From: SVTX01 sp045588675
GTDB lineage: Bacteria > Bacillota > Clostridia > Oscillospirales > CAG-272
Reading direction: 5' to 3'
Assembly (NCBI GenBank): GCA_045588675.1
Contig: JAZNER010000016.1
Location: 32,889 to 96,888 of the forward strand
Length of the DNA stretch: 64,000 nucleotides
The stretch's first letter is position 1, and each line of letters begins with the position of its first letter. Of this stretch, positions 26,396-34,220 are shown piece after piece. A program made the position numbers and the translations under genes. Below the pieces are notes generated by a model. The model was not told the DNA's origin. It saw only the letters and a list, made by a program, of their open reading frames with translations, and ran no database searches.

Positions 26396-26671
26396 ATGAA
26401 TGAAGCACTTGGAATGGTAGAAACAAGAGGTCTTGTAGCTGCAATCGAAGCAGCAGATGCTATGGTTAAGGCTGCTAACGTACAGCTTATCGGCTCTGAG
26501 AAGATCGGTAGCGGACTTGTAAGCGTTATGGTTCGCGGCGATGTTGGCGCAGTTAAGGCTGCTGTTGAAGCAGGCGGAGCTGCAGCTTCCAGCCTCGGCG
26601 AAGTTGTTGCTACACACGTTATCCCCAGACCCCACACAGACGTTAACAAGCTTCTCCCTTCTCTCAGCTAA
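26396..26671 (+). CDS. BMC-H shell hexamer protein (PduA-like), copy 2
   Basis: 91-residue near-duplicate of the shell protein at 25607-25882, with R66S, I70V, T89S and G91S as the only amino acid changes, plus several silent codon changes. The DNA identity also covers the start region, so a recent tandem duplication or ongoing gene conversion is likely. AAAAAGGAG precedes the ATG. A perfect hairpin follows 46 bp after the stop. Confidence 0.95.
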   Translation: MNEALGMVETRGLVAAIEAADAMVKAANVQLIGSEKIGSGLVSVMVRGDVGAVKAAVEAGGAAASSLGEVVATHVIPRPHTDVNKLLPSLS

Positions 26672-26717
26672 TCTGAAAATTAGCAGAGATAGCACGACAA
26701 GCTTAAAAATGTCAGCT

Positions 26718-26747
26718 GTGTCTTGCCCGATTTTTCGGGCAAGACAC
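26718..26747 (+). terminator. Perfect intercistronic hairpin after the BMC-H genes
   Basis: GTGTCTTGCCCGA and TCGGGCAAGACAC form a perfect 13-bp stem around TTTT. There is no T tract directly after it, so it may act as an mRNA processing or stability element, or a leaky terminator, that sets shell protein levels above those of the enzymes downstream. Confidence 0.6.
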
Positions 26748-26757
26748 CAACAAAAAG

Positions 26758-26812
26758 AATTTTTATATTAAGGCATTCAAGATATATGTTTGAGTTTCTT
26801 AATATAAAAATT
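26758..26812 (+). repeat. 15-bp inverted repeat just before pduL
   Basis: AATTTTTATATTAAG (26758-26772) is mirrored perfectly by CTTAATATAAAAATT (26798-26812), with a 25-nt loop. It lies 11 bp after the preceding hairpin and ends 14 bp before the AAAGGAGC ribosome site of pduL. The A+T-rich stem could be an RNA structure or a protein site. It resembles no element I know. Confidence 0.6.
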
Positions 26813-26846
26813 GTTATTTAAATTGAAAGGAGCTTAAAGCTTAAAT

Positions 26847-27506
26847 ATGAATATTTCAACAGCAGATATTGAAAGCATCGTAAAAAAGATAGTTTCAGAA
26901 ATGACAACCGATGCTCCTAAAAGCAACTCCCTTGAAATTCCTGTTGGTATATCAAACAGACATATTCACTTAACGCGTGAGGATCTGGACACTCTTTTCG
27001 GCAAAGGATATGAGCTTACACATCTGAAGGATTTGTCACAGCCCGGTCAGTATGCTTGCAAGGAAACTCTCACAATATTAGGCCCTTCAATGCGCGCCAT
27101 TGAAGGTGTCAGAGTTCTCGGTCCTCTCCGTCGCGCAAGTCAGGTAGAAATTTCGGTGACAGATTCTTATGTATTGAAGGTTAAGCCCCCTGTTCGCGAA
27201 TCAGGCAGTCTTAGCGGCTCCGCACCGATCACTATTGTCGGTCCTCGCGGAGTAGTTACCTTGAAAGAAGGCTGTATTATAGCTAACCGCCACATTCATA
27301 TGAGCCCTGATGACGCTGTTCGCTTCGGAGTGAAGGACGGCGACTACATAAATGTTGACGCTATGTCAGGTACAAAGAGAACAAGATGGTTTGACGTTCA
27401 AATCAGAGTTAACAAGGACTTCAGACTTGAAATGCACGTTGATACTGATGATGCCAATGCGGTAGGCTTCAAAAATGGCAGCACAGTTACTGTTGCAAAA
27501 GACTAA
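26847..27506 (+). CDS. pduL: Phosphate propanoyltransferase PduL
   Basis: Converts propionyl-CoA plus phosphate to propionyl phosphate and CoA, recycling CoA inside the compartment. The 219-residue protein has the two PduL repeats with their zinc-ligand motifs (ISNRHIHLT near residue 35 and ANRHIHMSPDD near residue 151). Residues 1-19, MNISTADIESIVKKIVSEM, form an encapsulation peptide very close to that of the alcohol dehydrogenase in this operon. AAAGGAGC precedes the ATG. Confidence 0.95.
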   Translation: MNISTADIESIVKKIVSEMTTDAPKSNSLEIPVGISNRHIHLTREDLDTLFGKGYELTHLKDLSQPGQYACKETLTILGPSMRAIEGVRVLGPLRRASQVEISVTDSYVLKVKPPVRESGSLSGSAPITIVGPRGVVTLKEGCIIANRHIHMSPDDAVRFGVKDGDYINVDAMSGTKRTRWFDVQIRVNKDFRLEMHVDTDDANAVGFKNGSTVTVAKD

Positions 27507-27535
27507 TATTAGATTAAAATAAGAGGTACATTTTT

Positions 27536-27799
27536 ATGTTAAAGGGTAAAGTTGTAGGAACAATAGTATCAACAAACAAGCTTGAGAAGCTTGTAGGCTA
27601 TAAGTTCCTTGAAATTCAAATCATTGAAAACCGCGAGCTTACCGATAAATATATCGTAGCGGTTGACCGCACCGTGAGCGCAGGTATCGGAGAAGAGGTA
27701 CTTGTAACAACAGGAAGCGGTGCAAGAGTTGCAGTCGGCGACCAGAATTCTCCGATTGATGCAGTAGTAGTAGGAATTGTAGATAAAAAAGTTAACTGA
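27536..27799 (+). CDS. BMC-P pentameric vertex protein (EutN/CcmL/PduN family)
   Basis: 87-residue vertex protein whose pentamers cap the twelve corners of the shell. The EutN/CcmL fold is clear: KGKVVGTIVSTNKLEKLVGYKFLEIQ at the start, VAVDRTVSAGIGEEVLVTTGSGAR in the middle and PIDAVVVGIVD at the end. It is the only pentamer gene in the locus. It lies 29 bp after pduL, with AGAGGT before the ATG. Confidence 0.93.
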   Translation: MLKGKVVGTIVSTNKLEKLVGYKFLEIQIIENRELTDKYIVAVDRTVSAGIGEEVLVTTGSGARVAVGDQNSPIDAVVVGIVDKKVN

Positions 27800-27877
27800 T
27801 TTGTTTAGTTAAAATTATCACTCTACATAAATATTTTTATCCCCACAGAAAGGAAGCACTTTTGTGCGAATAGAGCA

Positions 27878-29203
27878 ATGCCACAGATAGACTTAAAATC
27901 AATTATGCAAAACAACGGTATTGTCGGCGCGGGCGGTGCAGGATTTCCCTCTTACGGAAAGCTTGCCGACGGAGCTGACTTGCTTGTAATAAACTGTGCC
28001 GAATGTGAGCCGCTTATGTACACTGACTATATGCTTATGCGTGAGGAAATGTCCAAAATCGTTGAAGGCTGTCAGATAATAATGGCCCAAACAGGAATTA
28101 AGCACTCGTACATATCGATCAAAGAGCACAGAGCTCATATGCTCGGTTACACCGAAGGCCAGATCCTTGGCGAGAATGTAAGCGTTAAGCTGCTCCCCAA
28201 TGTTTACCCTATGGGTGACGAGATCAACTTGATTTACGAAACCACGGGACGCGTTGTAAAGCCGGGTAATCTTCCTATTACCGCAGGTGTTATAGTTTAC
28301 AACGGCGAAACTGTTTATAATATTCGCGCAGCTGTCAAGGAAGGCAAGCCTGTTGTGGAAAAGTGGGTAACGATTGGCGGTGATCTGCCCGAAAGATATA
28401 TGGTTAAAGCTCCTATTGGAATGCGTGTATCTGAAATTTTCGATATGCTTGGAGTAAAGGTACGACCTGACCAAGCTATGATAGACGGCGGTCCTGCTAT
28501 GGGTAAAATCAAAGATCCCGAAACCGCTACTATTACCAAAACAACAAAATCACTTCTTATAATTCCCAAAACCGCTCGTTGTATTCAGAACAAGCAGGTG
28601 GCTATGGACGATATGATGCGCCGAGCGGCTTCCGCTTGCTGCGGTTGTATCAGATGTACTGAAATGTGTCCGAGAAACCTTCTGGGTTATCCGCTTGAGC
28701 CTCACAAAATGATAAGAGCTGCTCTCAACAATGCTGTCGTTGATTATCCTGAGCTTATCAAAACCGCTTCGCTTTGCTGTTCCTGCGGTGTTTGCGCTGA
28801 GGTTTGCTGTCAGGAAATCTCGCCTAAGGATGTAATTCTGAACCTCAAAGGAATTCTTGCTAAAAACAAGCTCAGATTTGCTGCGGGAAACGAGGATTAC
28901 AGCGTAAACTCTGACCGCCAGTATAGAATGATTCAATCAACCAAATGGGAAGAAATACTTGGTGTGCGCAAATATGATGTTGTGCCTAAATACATTCAGA
29001 ACAGTCTTAAAGCTACGAGAGTTGAAATCGCTATGTCATCTCACATAGGCGCGCCTTCACTTCCCACCGTTAAAGTCGGTGATATTGTAACCGAAGGACA
29101 AATGATTGCAGAATGCGGCGCAGGTCTTTCTGTTCCTCAGTTCGCTTCAATCGGCGGCAAAGTCGTATCGGTTGACCCATCAAAGATTGTTATAGAAGCA
29201 TAA
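27878..29203 (+). CDS. pduS: PduS-like RnfC-type iron-sulfur flavoprotein
   Basis: 441-residue member of the RnfC/PduS group. It has an N-terminal NADH/FMN-binding domain (GAGGAGFPSYGK, residues 17-28; AECEPL), a SLBB domain, two 4Fe-4S clusters (cysteines within 254-264 and 300-311, with motifs CGCIRCTEMCP and CSCGVCAEVC) and a C-terminal barrel-sandwich domain. In Salmonella, PduS is a cobalamin reductase. This locus has no B12-dependent enzyme, so it more likely moves electrons from NADH, perhaps to the glycyl radical activase or through the PduT iron-sulfur pore. The start codon lacks a well-spaced ribosome site. Confidence 0.88.
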   Translation: MPQIDLKSIMQNNGIVGAGGAGFPSYGKLADGADLLVINCAECEPLMYTDYMLMREEMSKIVEGCQIIMAQTGIKHSYISIKEHRAHMLGYTEGQILGENVSVKLLPNVYPMGDEINLIYETTGRVVKPGNLPITAGVIVYNGETVYNIRAAVKEGKPVVEKWVTIGGDLPERYMVKAPIGMRVSEIFDMLGVKVRPDQAMIDGGPAMGKIKDPETATITKTTKSLLIIPKTARCIQNKQVAMDDMMRRAASACCGCIRCTEMCPRNLLGYPLEPHKMIRAALNNAVVDYPELIKTASLCCSCGVCAEVCCQEISPKDVILNLKGILAKNKLRFAAGNEDYSVNSDRQYRMIQSTKWEEILGVRKYDVVPKYIQNSLKATRVEIAMSSHIGAPSLPTVKVGDIVTEGQMIAECGAGLSVPQFASIGGKVVSVDPSKIVIEA

Positions 29204-29239
29204 CAGTCAATCAGTTAAGAAAGGTATTGGATTTACATA

Positions 29240-29785
29240 ATGTATCAAGCAATTGGTGTAATTGAACTTAAAAGCATAGCAAAGGGTATTGAAGCAACAG
29301 ATGCGGCTCTCAAAAGCGCAGGAATCAGCTTGATTTCGGCTCGTCCCGCCTGTCCCGGTAAGTTTGAAATGATTATCACAGGTACTATTTCAAATGTTAC
29401 AAGCGCGGTTGAACACGTTAAGAGCCGTTTTGAAGACAAGCTTGTTGACGTTTCTATTATGGGACGCATTGACCCTCAAGTTATCACCTCTCTCTTTGGC
29501 ACTCAGCCCGCCGAGAAAAAGGGCAGCCTTGGAATTATCGAAACATATTCTGCGGCAAGTATTATTAAAGCGGCTGATATAGCTGTTAAAACTGCTAAAG
29601 TATCAATTTTTGAGCTTCGCACCTCTCGCGGTATGGGCGGTAAGGGTATCGCTCTCGTTACAGGTGATGTCGGTGATGTTACCGCGGCTGTTGAAGCAGG
29701 CGCAGCTCACGCTAAGGATGCAGGCGTATTCTACAATTCGTCTGTAATTCCTGCTCCTCACTCTCTTCTCTGGGAGCAAATCTGA
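29240..29785 (+). CDS. pduT: PduT-like tandem BMC-domain (BMC-T) shell protein
   Basis: 181-residue shell protein with two BMC domains (residues about 1-90 and 97-181), forming trimers that look like hexamers. Cys38, in ARPACPGKFE, matches the cysteine that holds a 4Fe-4S cluster at the three-fold pore of PduT. The second domain starts GSLGIIETYSAASIIKAADIA and the protein ends VIPAPHSLLWEQI like PduT. Placed directly after pduS, it probably conducts electrons across the shell. Confidence 0.92.
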   Translation: MYQAIGVIELKSIAKGIEATDAALKSAGISLISARPACPGKFEMIITGTISNVTSAVEHVKSRFEDKLVDVSIMGRIDPQVITSLFGTQPAEKKGSLGIIETYSAASIIKAADIAVKTAKVSIFELRTSRGMGGKGIALVTGDVGDVTAAVEAGAAHAKDAGVFYNSSVIPAPHSLLWEQI

Positions 29786-29828
29786 TTTGAGATGATTTTG
29801 AGATAATTAATTATTTGGAGATAATAAA

Positions 29829-32360
29829 ATGGGCAATATTAAATTTGTAATAAATAAAAGTCCAAGAATTTCAAGGCTTATTGACCATCTCTATGCCAAT
29901 ACGCCCGAAATTGAGGCTGACAGAGCCGAGCTTATAACCGAAAGTTACAAGCATACAGAGCATCTGCCGACTATTAAAAGACGCTCTGCCGCATTCCGTC
30001 ACATTCTTGAAAATATCCCGATAGTTATTCGTCCTGAAGAGCTTATTGTTGGTAGTAACTCTATCAAGCCTCGCAGTTGCCAGATCTTCCCCGAGTATTC
30101 TTACGAATGGCTTGAGCTTGAATATGACACTCTCGCAACCCGTGAGGCTGACCCCTTCTATATCTCTCCCTCGACTGTTGACAGACTTAAGAAGGCAACT
30201 CCTTACTGGAAGGGCAAGACCGTTAGTGATTTGGCTGCCCAAAGCATGGACAAGAAGGTTCTTGATGTTTTCATGAACCACGGTATGTTTACCGTTGGAA
30301 ACTATTTTTATAACGGAATAGGCCACATAAATGTTGATTATGCAAAGGTTATAAATAAAGGTCTTGAAGGTATAATCGAAGAAGCAAAATCCGCTCTTTC
30401 AAAGCTTTATATCGGAAATGGCGATTACTTGCGCCGCAAGCATTTTCTTGAGGCAGTAATTGAAAGCTGTGAGGGCGTTATCACATATGCAAAGCGTTAT
30501 TCCGCGCTTGCACTCAAGGAAGCGGGAGAATGTACAGACAGTGTTCGCCGCGCAGAGCTTTTGAAAATTTCAGAGATCTGCGACAGAGTTCCCGCAAAGC
30601 CTGCAAGAAGCTTCTATGAGGCTTGCCAGAGCTTCTGGTTCGTTCAACAGCTTATTCAGTGCGAGTCAAACGGTCACTCGATTTCTCCCGGACGCTTTGA
30701 CCAATATATGTATCCCCTTTTCAAGAAAGACCTTGACAACGGTACAATAACTCACGAGCTTGCACAGGAATATATCGACTGTATCTGGGTTAAGCTCAAC
30801 GACCTCACTAAAGTAAGAGATTTAGCTTCCGCAGAAGGCTTTGCAGGCTACGGCTTGTTCCAGAACCTTATCGTAGGCGGTCAGAACGAGGAAGGAATTG
30901 ATGTTACAAACGACCTTTCCTATATGTGTCTTGAGGCTACAATGCATGTTCGCCTTCCCCAGCCCTCTCTTTCAATCCGCGTATGGAACGGTTCGCCTCA
31001 CGATTTGCTTATTAAGGCAGCGGCTCTTACACGCGAAGGCTTTGGAGTTCCCGCTTACTATAACGACGAGGTTATTATTCCCTCAATTATGGCACGCGGC
31101 CTTACACTTGAAGACGCGCGCGATTACTGCATTATCGGTTGCGTAGAGCCTCAAAAGGGCGGCAAAACAGACGGTTGGCACGACGCGGCATTCTTCAATA
31201 TGTGCCGTCCGCTCGAGCTTGTATTCTCAAACGGATATGATAAGGGCAAGCTTATCGGTCTTCAGACAGGCGATGTCGAGAAAATGACAAGCTTTGAAGA
31301 ATTCTATGATGCTTACAAGCGTCAGCAATTTAACATGATAGAAATGATGGTTAACGCCGACAACGCCGTTGACTATGCACACTCGGTACGCGCTCCTCTC
31401 CCCTTTGAGTCTTGCCTCTGTGATGACTGTATTTCAAAGGGCAAGAGTCTTCAGGAAGGCGGTGCACATTATAATTTCACAGGTCCGCAGGGATTTGGAA
31501 TTGCTAATATGACCGATGCACTGTTAGCTGTTAAAACTCTTGTATTTGAAACAAAGCAAGTTACAATGAAGGAGATGAAGGAAGCTGTTGCTAACAACTT
31601 CGGCAAGGGTATTATGCCCAAAAAGGCAATTGAGCTTACTGCAGAGGTAGCTCGCCAGCTTGACAAGAACGGTGTTGATGTAAACGAGGCTATTATAAAA
31701 AGCATTTATGAGAATATAACAAATGCAGAAAGTATTCCTGCTGACAAAAAGGCAAGATATGGCGAGATACTCGATTTGATCAACGCTCTTCCCAAGTACG
31801 GCAACGATATCCCTGAGGTTGATGCCTTTGCACGTGAGGTTGGAAACACATATACAAAGTCATTTGACAAATTCACTAACCCTCGCGGCGGTATATATCA
31901 GGCAGGACTTTATCCCGTATCTGCAAACGTTCCGCTCGGTTACCAGACAGGAGCTACTCCCGACGGCAGACTTGCTTACACACCTATTGCAGACGGCGTA
32001 GGCCCTGCATCGGGACGAGATGTAAAGGGTCCGACAGCAACCGCTAACTCTGTTGCCCGTCTTGACCACGGAATTGCATCAAACGGAACACTCTTTAATC
32101 AGAAGTTCCACCCGTCAGCTCTTGCAGGTATGGCAAGCCTTGAAAAATTCGTGGCTTACCTTCGCGGATATTTTGACCAGAAGGGTATGCACGTTCAGTA
32201 CAATGTAGTTTCAAAGGAAACCTTGCTTGACGCCCAAAAGAACCCCGAAAAATACAAAACTCTTGTGGTAAGAGTTGCAGGATACAGCGCACTCTTTACA
32301 ACACTTTCCCGCTCACTCCAGGACGATATTATCAATCGTACCGAGCAGTCGGGGCTTTAA
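29829..32360 (+). CDS. Glycyl radical diol dehydratase (B12-independent)
   Basis: 843-residue glycyl radical enzyme expected to dehydrate 1,2-propanediol to propionaldehyde. The radical site is RVAGYSA (Gly818) and the thiyl-radical motif is RDYCIIGCVEPQKGGKT (Cys438, Glu440). His166 (NGIGH) and the ESNGHSISPGRFD stretch match the substrate pocket of the Clostridium butyricum glycerol/diol dehydratase rather than choline lyase CutC or pyruvate formate-lyase. Glycerol versus propanediol preference cannot be read from motifs alone; the aldolase, PduL and shell genes favour propanediol. No encapsulation peptide is obvious. Confidence 0.93.
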   Translation: MGNIKFVINKSPRISRLIDHLYANTPEIEADRAELITESYKHTEHLPTIKRRSAAFRHILENIPIVIRPEELIVGSNSIKPRSCQIFPEYSYEWLELEYDTLATREADPFYISPSTVDRLKKATPYWKGKTVSDLAAQSMDKKVLDVFMNHGMFTVGNYFYNGIGHINVDYAKVINKGLEGIIEEAKSALSKLYIGNGDYLRRKHFLEAVIESCEGVITYAKRYSALALKEAGECTDSVRRAELLKISEICDRVPAKPARSFYEACQSFWFVQQLIQCESNGHSISPGRFDQYMYPLFKKDLDNGTITHELAQEYIDCIWVKLNDLTKVRDLASAEGFAGYGLFQNLIVGGQNEEGIDVTNDLSYMCLEATMHVRLPQPSLSIRVWNGSPHDLLIKAAALTREGFGVPAYYNDEVIIPSIMARGLTLEDARDYCIIGCVEPQKGGKTDGWHDAAFFNMCRPLELVFSNGYDKGKLIGLQTGDVEKMTSFEEFYDAYKRQQFNMIEMMVNADNAVDYAHSVRAPLPFESCLCDDCISKGKSLQEGGAHYNFTGPQGFGIANMTDALLAVKTLVFETKQVTMKEMKEAVANNFGKGIMPKKAIELTAEVARQLDKNGVDVNEAIIKSIYENITNAESIPADKKARYGEILDLINALPKYGNDIPEVDAFAREVGNTYTKSFDKFTNPRGGIYQAGLYPVSANVPLGYQTGATPDGRLAYTPIADGVGPASGRDVKGPTATANSVARLDHGIASNGTLFNQKFHPSALAGMASLEKFVAYLRGYFDQKGMHVQYNVVSKETLLDAQKNPEKYKTLVVRVAGYSALFTTLSRSLQDDIINRTEQSGL

Positions 32361-32373
32361 GGTAAAAATGGCT

Positions 32374-32405
32374 TGTCAGGGAGCTTTTAAATAAGTTCCC
32401 TGACA
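32374..32405 (+). repeat. Hairpin between the dehydratase and its activase
   Basis: TGTCAGGGA and TCCCTGACA form a 9-bp stem 13 bp after the glycyl radical enzyme stop. No T tract follows, so it may be an mRNA stability element or a partial terminator that lowers activase expression relative to the dehydratase. Confidence 0.5.
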
Positions 32406-32519
32406 GCCCTCAAAAGCTTTGAAAATTATTTCACCCATTTTATATGCTTAAATTGACTTAATTTAATCGTATAAAATTGGTGAACAGGTAAAAATCGTTA
32501 CGAAATCAGGAGTAATAAA

Positions 32520-33317
32520 GTGAATTCAAATATATACGAGCAAACAGGTCGAATTTTCGACATACAAAGATATTCTATACATGACGGACCTGGAATAAGG
32601 ACTATCGTGTTCCTTAAAGGATGCCTGCTCCGTTGCAAATGGTGCTGTAACCCCGAATCGCAGGAATACAAAATACAGGATATGACTCTTGCGGGCAAAA
32701 CCAAAATTGTCGGCAGAGATGTTACTGTCGGCGAGGTTATAGACGAGATCATGGCAGACAGAATTTACTATAGGAGAAGCGGTGGGGGCATCACACTGTC
32801 GGGCGGCGAATGTATGACACAGCCCGATTTTGCCGAAGCGCTTTTGAGAGCGGTACACGAGCACGGCTTTAACACCGCAATTGAAACAACCGCTTGCGCA
32901 AGCCGTGAAGTTGTAGATCGACTTCTTCCCCACGTTGACCACTTCCTTATGGACATAAAGCATATGAATTCAGCAAAGCACCAACAGTTCACGACTCAAC
33001 CGAATGAATTGATATTGGAAAACGCTAAATACATAGCTGAGAACGCAAATCATCTGATTATCAGAGTTCCCGTAGTGCCAACCTTTAATGACACTCCCGA
33101 GGAAATCTCGGCAATTGCTCGCTTTGCAGACGCGCTCCCCAATGTGCGAGAGCTTCACCTGCTTCCCTACCACCGTTTAGGTCAGGACAAGTATGCGGGA
33201 ATAGGCAGACGCTATGAGCTTGACGGCATAACGCCCCCTACAACCGAGCATATGCAAGAGCTTTTGCGTGTGGCGGAAAGTGTATCAACAAAGCTGTCAG
33301 TTCAAATCGGCGGTTAA
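32520..33317 (+). CDS. Glycyl radical enzyme activase (radical SAM)
   Basis: 265-residue radical SAM enzyme that installs the glycyl radical. GCLLRCKWC gives the CxxxCxxC motif at Cys35, 39 and 42, and GGITLSGGE is the activase signature near residue 90. The two-cluster ferredoxin-like insert found in the glycerol dehydratase and CutC activases is missing: only about 50 residues without a second Cys cluster lie between the SAM motif and GGITLSGGE, as in the short PFL-activase form. Translation begins at GTG with AGGAG 7-8 bp upstream. Confidence 0.92.
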   Translation: MNSNIYEQTGRIFDIQRYSIHDGPGIRTIVFLKGCLLRCKWCCNPESQEYKIQDMTLAGKTKIVGRDVTVGEVIDEIMADRIYYRRSGGGITLSGGECMTQPDFAEALLRAVHEHGFNTAIETTACASREVVDRLLPHVDHFLMDIKHMNSAKHQQFTTQPNELILENAKYIAENANHLIIRVPVVPTFNDTPEEISAIARFADALPNVRELHLLPYHRLGQDKYAGIGRRYELDGITPPTTEHMQELLRVAESVSTKLSVQIGG

Positions 33318-33401
33318 TCTAACAATTTAGAATTTTTAATTTTCTTTAAATAACACTCAACTCAAACATTTTTTTAGCGCTTTGGCGCACGGAGAATTAT
33401 T

Positions 33402-33773
33402 ATGGCAAACAAATTAGATATGCAAGATAAAATGCGAATTGTGCAAGAGTTGGTCCCGGGACGGCAAATCACTCTTGCTCACATAATCGCCAACCCCGAC
33501 CCCATACTTTATCAGAAACTCGGTCTTGACCCTCGCCTTGACTATGAAAAGGCGGCTATCGGCGTGCTTACCGTAAGCCCCGCCGAAACAGCGGTTATTA
33601 CAGCCGATATTGCTCTCAAATCCTCAGGCGCTGACCTTGGATTTGTAGATAGATTTTCAGGCACGCTTATAATTACAGGCAAGGTTGCAGAGGTTGAGGC
33701 TTCATTTACCGCTATCACCGAGTATTTTGGCAAAACTCTCAATTTCTCGGTTTGTGAAATGACAAGAACCTAA
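33402..33773 (+). CDS. pduU: PduU/EutS-like permuted BMC shell protein
   Basis: 123-residue circularly permuted BMC-H protein. The N-terminal tail (VQELVPGRQITLAHIIANP) forms the small beta barrel that plugs the pore on PduU/EutS hexamers, and the rest is the BMC fold (AAIGVLTVSPAETAVITADIALKSSGADLGFVDRFSGTLIITG). In Salmonella PduU contacts PduV, which is encoded here only 2 bp downstream. GGAG precedes the ATG. Confidence 0.92.
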   Translation: MANKLDMQDKMRIVQELVPGRQITLAHIIANPDPILYQKLGLDPRLDYEKAAIGVLTVSPAETAVITADIALKSSGADLGFVDRFSGTLIITGKVAEVEASFTAITEYFGKTLNFSVCEMTRT

Positions 33774-33775
33774 AA

Positions 33776-34204
33776 ATGAAAAAGCTGATCTTAATGGGGC
33801 GTGTTGCGGCGGGTAAGACCACGCTGACACAAGCTTTAAAGGGTGAGCAGATTCATTACTGCAAAACCCAATATATAAACTATACAGACACGATTATCGA
33901 TACACCCGGTGAGTACACTGAGGTTCACACCTTGGCAGCCGCTTTGGCAGTTTATTCTTACGAGGCTGATGTTATCGGACTTGTGGTAAGCTCGAATGAG
34001 CCATTTTGCGTATTCCCGCCAAACTGCACTCACCACGTCAACCGAGATGTAATAGGTATTATTACAGGTATCGACAAGCCTGACGGTAATGTCCAAAAGG
34101 CTGAGCGTTGGCTGCGCAACTGCGGCTGCAAAAGGTTATTTTATGTAAGCTCCTATACAAGAGAGGGACTTGATAAAATAATTGACTATTTAAATCAGGA
34201 ATAA
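33776..34204 (+). CDS. pduV: PduV/EutP-like small GTPase
   Basis: 142-residue P-loop protein of the EutP/PduV family. Walker A is GRVAAGKTT (residues 8-16), switch II DTPGEYTE, and the C-terminal half has FYVSSYTREGLDKIIDYL. GITGIDKPD occupies the place of the guanine-specificity NKxD motif (TGIDKPD) as in the family. Salmonella PduV sits on the outside of the shell and has been linked to compartment movement. It lies between pduU (2-bp gap) and parA (16-bp gap), supporting a spatial role. Confidence 0.9.
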   Translation: MKKLILMGRVAAGKTTLTQALKGEQIHYCKTQYINYTDTIIDTPGEYTEVHTLAAALAVYSYEADVIGLVVSSNEPFCVFPPNCTHHVNRDVIGIITGIDKPDGNVQKAERWLRNCGCKRLFYVSSYTREGLDKIIDYLNQE

Positions 34205-34220
34205 AAGGAGATACAAGGAT

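Noticed and set aside
25607..26671. CRISPR-like or tandem DNA repeat
   Set aside because: The repetition is two paralogous shell genes with an intact coding frame, not a short-unit array.
27878..29203. RnfC subunit of an Rnf complex
   Set aside because: No RnfA, B, D, E or G genes are adjacent; the position next to pduT and the shell genes fits PduS.
29829..32360. Glycyl radical enzyme as choline trimethylamine-lyase (CutC) or pyruvate formate-lyase
   Set aside because: The GCVEPQKGGKT motif, His166 and the ESNGHSISPGRFD stretch fit the glycerol/diol dehydratase group, and the operon has a class II aldolase and PduL rather than the choline-type gene set.
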